Source: an uncultured Candidatus Saccharibacteria bacterium
GTDB lineage: Bacteria; Patescibacteria; Saccharimonadia; Saccharimonadales; UBA6022
Length of the DNA stretch: 9,183 bases
Direction of reading: 5' to 3'
NCBI GenBank assembly: GCA_946479665.1
Contig: CAMLGO010000026.1
Location: 1-9,183, forward strand
The notes beneath the pieces were generated by a model. It did no database searches. It worked only from the letters and a program-made list of their open reading frames with translations, and was not told the DNA's origin. Within the stretch, counting starts at the first letter, position 1. Every line of letters begins with the position of its first letter. Of this stretch, positions 6,470-9,183 are shown in pieces. A program made the translations under genes and the position numbers.

Positions 6470-6497
6470 TTGCTAAATTCTTGAGGCCTGATACAAT
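6470..6497 (+). promoter_or_regulatory. Promoter for a putative small RNA
   Basis: TTGCTA (6470-6475), 16 bases, then an extended -10 TGATACAAT (TACAAT at 6492-6497). Transcription would start near 6504 on the plus strand, away from the MBL gene. No convincing protein gene begins here. Confidence 0.45.
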
Positions 6498-6503
6498 AAA
6501 AAC

Positions 6504-6575
6504 AGACCAAAAGAATGTGTGATTCACTGATTTTTGGAAAACACCACGAAATTAGTCCTTCGTGGTGTTTTATTT
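6504..6575 (+). ncRNA. Putative small RNA of about 70 bases
   Basis: Defined by a good extended -10 promoter upstream and a strong intrinsic terminator at its 3' end, with no gene between. The only ATG frame inside runs through the terminator hairpin (22 codons, no ribosome site), so a peptide is unlikely. The position between the divergent MBL operon and the AAA ATPase gene suggests a link to one of them, but no target can be named. Confidence 0.35.
6538..6575 (+). terminator. Intrinsic terminator in a divergent intergenic region
   Basis: AAAACACCACGAA (6538-6550) pairs perfectly with TTCGTGGTGTTTT (6559-6571) around an 8-base loop, followed by ATTTATTCTT. The plus-strand tail is richer in T than the minus-strand one. 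Neither flanking gene runs into it, so it must end a separate transcript. Confidence 0.8.
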
Positions 6576-6657
6576 ATTCTTGAATATAGCGGTCACTAGG
6601 CCTCCCTTATTTCCCCTTAGTTTTTTACCCCTCACTTACATGAGCTTTTTTGTATTG

Positions 6658-6671
6658 GTCGATATATCGAC
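6658..6671. repeat. 14-bp perfect palindrome
   Basis: GTCGATATATCGAC is a perfect palindrome 118 bases before the ATPase start. It could be an operator for a dimeric regulator. The rest of 6576-6773 shows no gene; it is AT-rich with several T-runs. Confidence 0.35.
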
Positions 6672-6773
6672 TTAGTACTGCTGTCATTCTATCATACTCA
6701 ATTCAGAAAGTCAATACCCTAAAGGCATTACGTGCTACTTTACTGCACAAATTTGCCTTATGAACAATTTTTT

Positions 6774-6779
6774 TATACA
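6774..6779 (+). promoter_or_regulatory. -10 box of AAA ATPase gene, leaderless start likely
   Basis: TATACA ends 9 bases before the ATG at 6789, with a possible TTGCCT -35 at 6753-6758 (15-base spacer). No ribosome site lies between, so the transcript probably begins at the start codon. This excludes the in-frame ATG at 6732. Confidence 0.45.
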
Positions 6780-6788
6780 ATTAAGACT

Positions 6789-7961
6789 ATGATCCATTCA
6801 ATTACGGCAAAAAACTTTCAGTCACTTGCTCGCGAAACGACCCTTGACCTCACGACAAACAGAAAAGCATCCGAACGCAACGACGGATATACCACGGGCG
6901 CCGACGAGAGTCGTATCATATTGATACAGGCACTTATAGGCGGAAATGCATCCGGCAAAACAACCATGCTAAAAGCCCTGGCGTTTATCAAATGGCTGCA
7001 AGTTGATTCATTTCGTTGGAGTTCTGAGCGAGGAGTACCCATTAAGGGGTTCGCAGGAAATAAAAATAGCCTGAAAGCACCTACTGATATAAGTGTTACA
7101 TTTGAACTTAATGATGAGCTGTATCAGTACGTAGTAAGCGCAAGCAATAAACGGATCCTCTCTGAGAGCCTTAATCTCACAAGCTTAAGTACTGTGAGGA
7201 GAACTTCAAAAAGAGTGTTCTTGCGCTCATGGAACAAGCAGACAAAGACCTATGACATCACAGACTCCTACTTTAAACTCAAGGAACCTTATTGGGTGTC
7301 AGACGAGCTTCGAACCACATCGGTCATAGCCGCTGCGGCAAAGTTTGGAAATGAAAAAGCTTCCAGCTTTATTCAGTATTGGCGCAATGTGAAAACAAAT
7401 ATTGATATTGTTGATCGCTACATGCCATACCAATACCAGGCCTACCAGGCCCTAGGTAAATATAGCGATAATAAGCAGCTTAAGGCAGACGCTGAAGCCG
7501 ATATTAAGAAGTACGATCTTGGCATCGACAGCTTCGGCAAGGGCGGCTCGATTCTGCATAAATCAGGTGACACAACTTTTGTACTAGAACTCGAAGAAGA
7601 GTCATCTGGTACTCAACAATTTCTCGCCCTGAAGGCTCGGGTCGACCATGTATTACAGCATGGCGGCGTGGCACTTATTGACGAACTAAACGCGTACCTC
7701 CATCCACTAATGGTTGAAGCGGTAATCGAGAAATTCAAAGATCCGAAGATAAATGTTGGCAAAGGACAATTCCTGTTTAGTACACATGACATCAATGTCC
7801 TGAACCTTCTTGATCCGTACCAAATGTCATTAGCGGAAAAAGACGAGCGAGGTGCTACGTCAATTAAGAGACTCGATGGTGAAAAGATCCGATCGACAGA
7901 TAGCTACATGAAACGATACCTTGCAGGTTACTATGGCGGTCTAAATAAAATAGAGCCGTAA
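6789..7961 (+). CDS. AAA15/OLD-like ABC-type ATPase, defence-associated family
   Basis: A 390-residue ATPase of the AAA15/AAA21 group, related to RloA, AriA and OLD-type proteins. Seen: N-terminal strand ITAKNFQSL (5-13), Walker A GGNASGKTT (51-59), the ABC signature ESSGTQQFLALK (271-282), Walker B VALIDELN (294-301) followed by LHP, and the switch histidine in FSTHD (330-334). The helical arm between about 140 and 250 is short, so this is not a full SMC/Rad50 protein. Family members usually pair with an effector nuclease (RloB, or the Toprim-type DUF4435 of PARIS), but none is encoded downstream, and no effector domain is fused. The start ATG is set by the -10 box at 6774. It is divergent from the MBL operon. 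ATPase call is sure; defence role is inferred. Confidence 0.9.
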   Translation: MIHSITAKNFQSLARETTLDLTTNRKASERNDGYTTGADESRIILIQALIGGNASGKTTMLKALAFIKWLQVDSFRWSSERGVPIKGFAGNKNSLKAPTDISVTFELNDELYQYVVSASNKRILSESLNLTSLSTVRRTSKRVFLRSWNKQTKTYDITDSYFKLKEPYWVSDELRTTSVIAAAAKFGNEKASSFIQYWRNVKTNIDIVDRYMPYQYQAYQALGKYSDNKQLKADAEADIKKYDLGIDSFGKGGSILHKSGDTTFVLELEEESSGTQQFLALKARVDHVLQHGGVALIDELNAYLHPLMVEAVIEKFKDPKINVGKGQFLFSTHDINVLNLLDPYQMSLAEKDERGATSIKRLDGEKIRSTDSYMKRYLAGYYGGLNKIEP

Positions 7962-7980
7962 TCACGACGCTGTCGAATCG

Positions 7981-8010
7981 ACGAGAATGTACGAGAATTG
8001 TCGAGACTGT
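7981..8010. repeat. Three 10-bp tandem repeats
   Basis: ACGAGAATGT, ACGAGAATTG and TCGAGACTGT follow each other without gaps. Each unit keeps CGAGA at the same place, a spacing of one helical turn, as in iteron-like or activator-binding sites. They start 20 bases after the ATPase stop. Confidence 0.45.
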
Positions 8011-8027
8011 GCATAAATCCAATAAAT

Positions 8028-8060
8028 CATTTGACATGTCAAATGTTAGCCTGGTAATAT
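8028..8060 (+). promoter_or_regulatory. Promoter with 18-bp palindromic operator over -35
   Basis: CATTTGACATGTCAAATG (8028-8045) is a perfect palindrome that contains a consensus TTGACA (8031-8036). TAATAT at 8055-8060 lies 18 bases downstream as a fair -10. A dimeric repressor bound there would block RNA polymerase. Transcription would start near 8067 on the plus strand, where no obvious plus-strand gene follows until 8444. Confidence 0.5.
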
Positions 8061-8099
8061 GATTCCAGCAAGTCGTTCCGGCTTGGTACATTTCACTAA

Positions 8100-8321
8100 T
8101 CAGAGTTTGTATACGAGTACAGCGAGATGTTTAAAGGAGGCGAATCCTACCCTATAAAATGGGTAATATTCGCGTTCAAACTCCTTAATCATATCTGCTG
8201 TGCTCTTTTTATTTGGATCAAGGTAGATTTTGACGAAGGGAAATTCAGTATAAATTACAGGAAAGATAAGCCCTAGGGAGCATCTCACGTCAATAGCTCC
8301 TGATTTTGTCGTCTCCGCCAA
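8100..8321 (-). CDS. Doubtful small protein, 73 residues
   Basis: An open frame with a TTG start and no clear ribosome site. I do not recognise the product. The middle looks protein-like, with KIYLDPNKKSTADMIKEF and an aromatic run FEREYYPFYR, but the region also holds a long inverted repeat (8131-8188) that could produce this frame by chance. It may be the end of a decayed gene. An in-frame stop sits two codons upstream of the TTG, so no longer start exists. Confidence 0.3.
   Translation of the reverse strand: MAETTKSGAIDVRCSLGLIFPVIYTEFPFVKIYLDPNKKSTADMIKEFEREYYPFYRVGFASFKHLAVLVYKL
8131..8188. repeat. Long imperfect inverted repeat (RNA hairpin)
   Basis: Nested arms: AAGGAG (8134-8139) with CTCCTT (8181-8186), extended by TT with AA; GCGAAT (8140-8145) with ATTCGC (8168-8173); TACCC (8148-8152) with GGGTA (8161-8165); loop of 8 bases. 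A 2x2 internal loop and a 7-base bulge on the 3' side interrupt it. The rest of 7962-8443 not covered by features shows nothing I can name. Confidence 0.4.
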
Positions 8322-8384
8322 TTACATATCACTCGTCTTATGTTATGAATAGCTATTACTTAAGCTTTTTCACATAAATCTATA

Positions 8385-8413
8385 TTGCAGAACTAAAACG
8401 CTTAACCTATATT
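8385..8413 (+). promoter_or_regulatory. Promoter of the membrane-anchored protein gene
   Basis: TTGCAG (8385-8390) and TATATT (8408-8413) are separated by the ideal 17 bases. Transcription would begin near 8420, shortly before the ribosome site AGGAGGGG at 8432-8439. Confidence 0.6.
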
Positions 8414-8443
8414 TAAGGTAGTTAGTTATATAGGAGGGGTCCA

Positions 8444-9183
8444 GTGGTAAAGAAACAGACGAAAAAGATTGAATCGGCGAATAGAACTCGCAGCAAAAAA
8501 ACGACACAAAAATCTAACGTTAAATCTGGTTCGCTACTTTCAAAATTATTCTGGACAAAAAAACGAATTACTCTGGCAATTGCATTAATTATAGCCGGCT
8601 TTTTTGGCTGGTGGCTCTTTGGCGGCGGCTCAACACTTGGTGTGCGGATGAGTCTGGCATCATACCTTGGGGATAAGTATAGTAAAGATTTTGTAGTGAC
8701 TCAACCACACCTTACGGGCACAGGGATTGGCATGACGGGTTCATGGCGTGCAGAGGCGCACCCAAAGGATGACTCAACACTACGATTCGAAGTAGGCAAA
8801 GATCAGGTTAAAGAAAGGTATTTTGACCAGTACGATGATGCTGTATGGAAGCGAGAGGAAGCACCGAAGGTCGAGGCTCACCTGAGACAATTGTTTAGAG
8901 AGGTACCAATGTACGATTTGACGACAAATCTAAAGAACAACGGAGGCCCAGATGCAATTCGCGGAAATGTTCCTTCGATCGACGCTGCGATCAAACAGTA
9001 CGGTAATCAATTCAATTATCTTCTGAGCGTTAAATTCTCAGTAGAGACACTCAAGAACGACCAGACGAAATCGGATGTTCGTTCAAAATTTATTGAAATC
9101 AATAATTTCATCAAGAGCCGAGGCATGGAGAGTCCAACGTTAGGTTTTTCGATCAGTGCTACGAACGAGAATGCGGGATACCA
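8444..9183 (+). CDS. Membrane-anchored exported protein, 3' end outside window
   Basis: Open to the window end (246 codons plus two bases). GTG at 8444 is chosen because AGGAGGGG ends 4 bases before it. Seen: a strongly basic N-terminus of about 41 residues rich in Lys, Ser and Thr, one membrane helix at about 42-60 (ITLAIALIIAGFFGWWLF), a GGGS linker, then an outward-facing domain. By the positive-inside rule the basic tail is cytoplasmic and the rest outside. The start of the outer domain, SLASYLGDKYSKDFVV (about 70-85), recalls the YLxxKYGxxF pattern of small Firmicutes YfjL-like or DUF3139-like surface proteins, a weak resemblance. No catalytic motif is visible. It has its own promoter and no upstream operon partner. 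Function unknown. Confidence 0.8.
   Translation, partial: MVKKQTKKIESANRTRSKKTTQKSNVKSGSLLSKLFWTKKRITLAIALIIAGFFGWWLFGGGSTLGVRMSLASYLGDKYSKDFVVTQPHLTGTGIGMTGSWRAEAHPKDDSTLRFEVGKDQVKERYFDQYDDAVWKREEAPKVEAHLRQLFREVPMYDLTTNLKNNGGPDAIRGNVPSIDAAIKQYGNQFNYLLSVKFSVETLKNDQTKSDVRSKFIEINNFIKSRGMESPTLGFSISATNENAGY

Noticed and set aside
6514..6582. 22-codon peptide frame in the small RNA region
   Set aside because: It runs through the terminator hairpin and has no ribosome binding site.
6732..6788. In-frame upstream ATG giving a 409-residue ATPase
   Set aside because: The added residues do not resemble the family N-terminus, which starts at MIHSITAKNF, and the -10 box at 6774 lies inside the extension.
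7981..8010. CRISPR-like array
   Set aside because: The repeats are 10 bp, directly adjacent and without spacers.
7864..8091. 75-residue minus-strand frame over the end of the ATPase gene
   Set aside because: It overlaps the well-supported ATPase on the other strand, has no ribosome site, and its sequence is not protein-like.

Overview
The window looks like bacterial chromosome from a streamlined lineage. Genes are small and tightly packed, all readable with the standard code. Together with an NDH-2-type dehydrogenase, a compact MscS channel and start codons only 7-9 bases after a -10 box, this fits Patescibacteria/CPR, perhaps Saccharibacteria. That assignment is inference from general style, because no rRNA or taxonomic marker protein is present.

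Left part (1-3195), housekeeping-like. An NDH-2-like flavoprotein on the minus strand stops early, right at the window edge. A divergent MscS-family channel follows. A shared hairpin terminator separates it from a convergent NADPH-dependent FMN reductase. Next come a complete tRNA-Trp(CCA) with its own terminator and a small two-helix membrane protein. That protein gene overlaps by six bases the tail of the next, convergent gene.

Middle part (3190-4638), unusual. A 399-residue protein with four CxxC motifs is encoded on the minus strand. Directly upstream on the same strand lie two type II (long variable arm) tRNA genes, and both are abnormal. One has a serine-type body, an apparent GAT anticodon and mispaired stems. 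The other has a leucine-type body with an encoded CCA, but its anticodon loop is 38 bases instead of 7, an insertion of about 31 bases.

Right part (4719-8321), an accessory, defence-island-like segment. A ComEC-type metallo-beta-lactamase-fold hydrolase overlaps the start of a four-helix membrane protein gene (minus strand). It is divergent from a solitary AAA15/OLD-like ABC-type ATPase (plus strand). The intergenic regions hold a probable small RNA with promoter and terminator, a 14-bp palindrome, three 10-bp phased repeats next to an 18-bp palindrome that covers a consensus -35 box, and a long RNA hairpin. The window ends in a membrane-anchored, probably surface-exposed protein with a good promoter and ribosome binding site; its 3' end lies outside.

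The most interesting candidates are the two anomalous tRNAs with the zinc-ribbon gene behind them, and the MBL/4TM pair with its divergent ATPase. No CRISPR array, transposase or integrase was seen.
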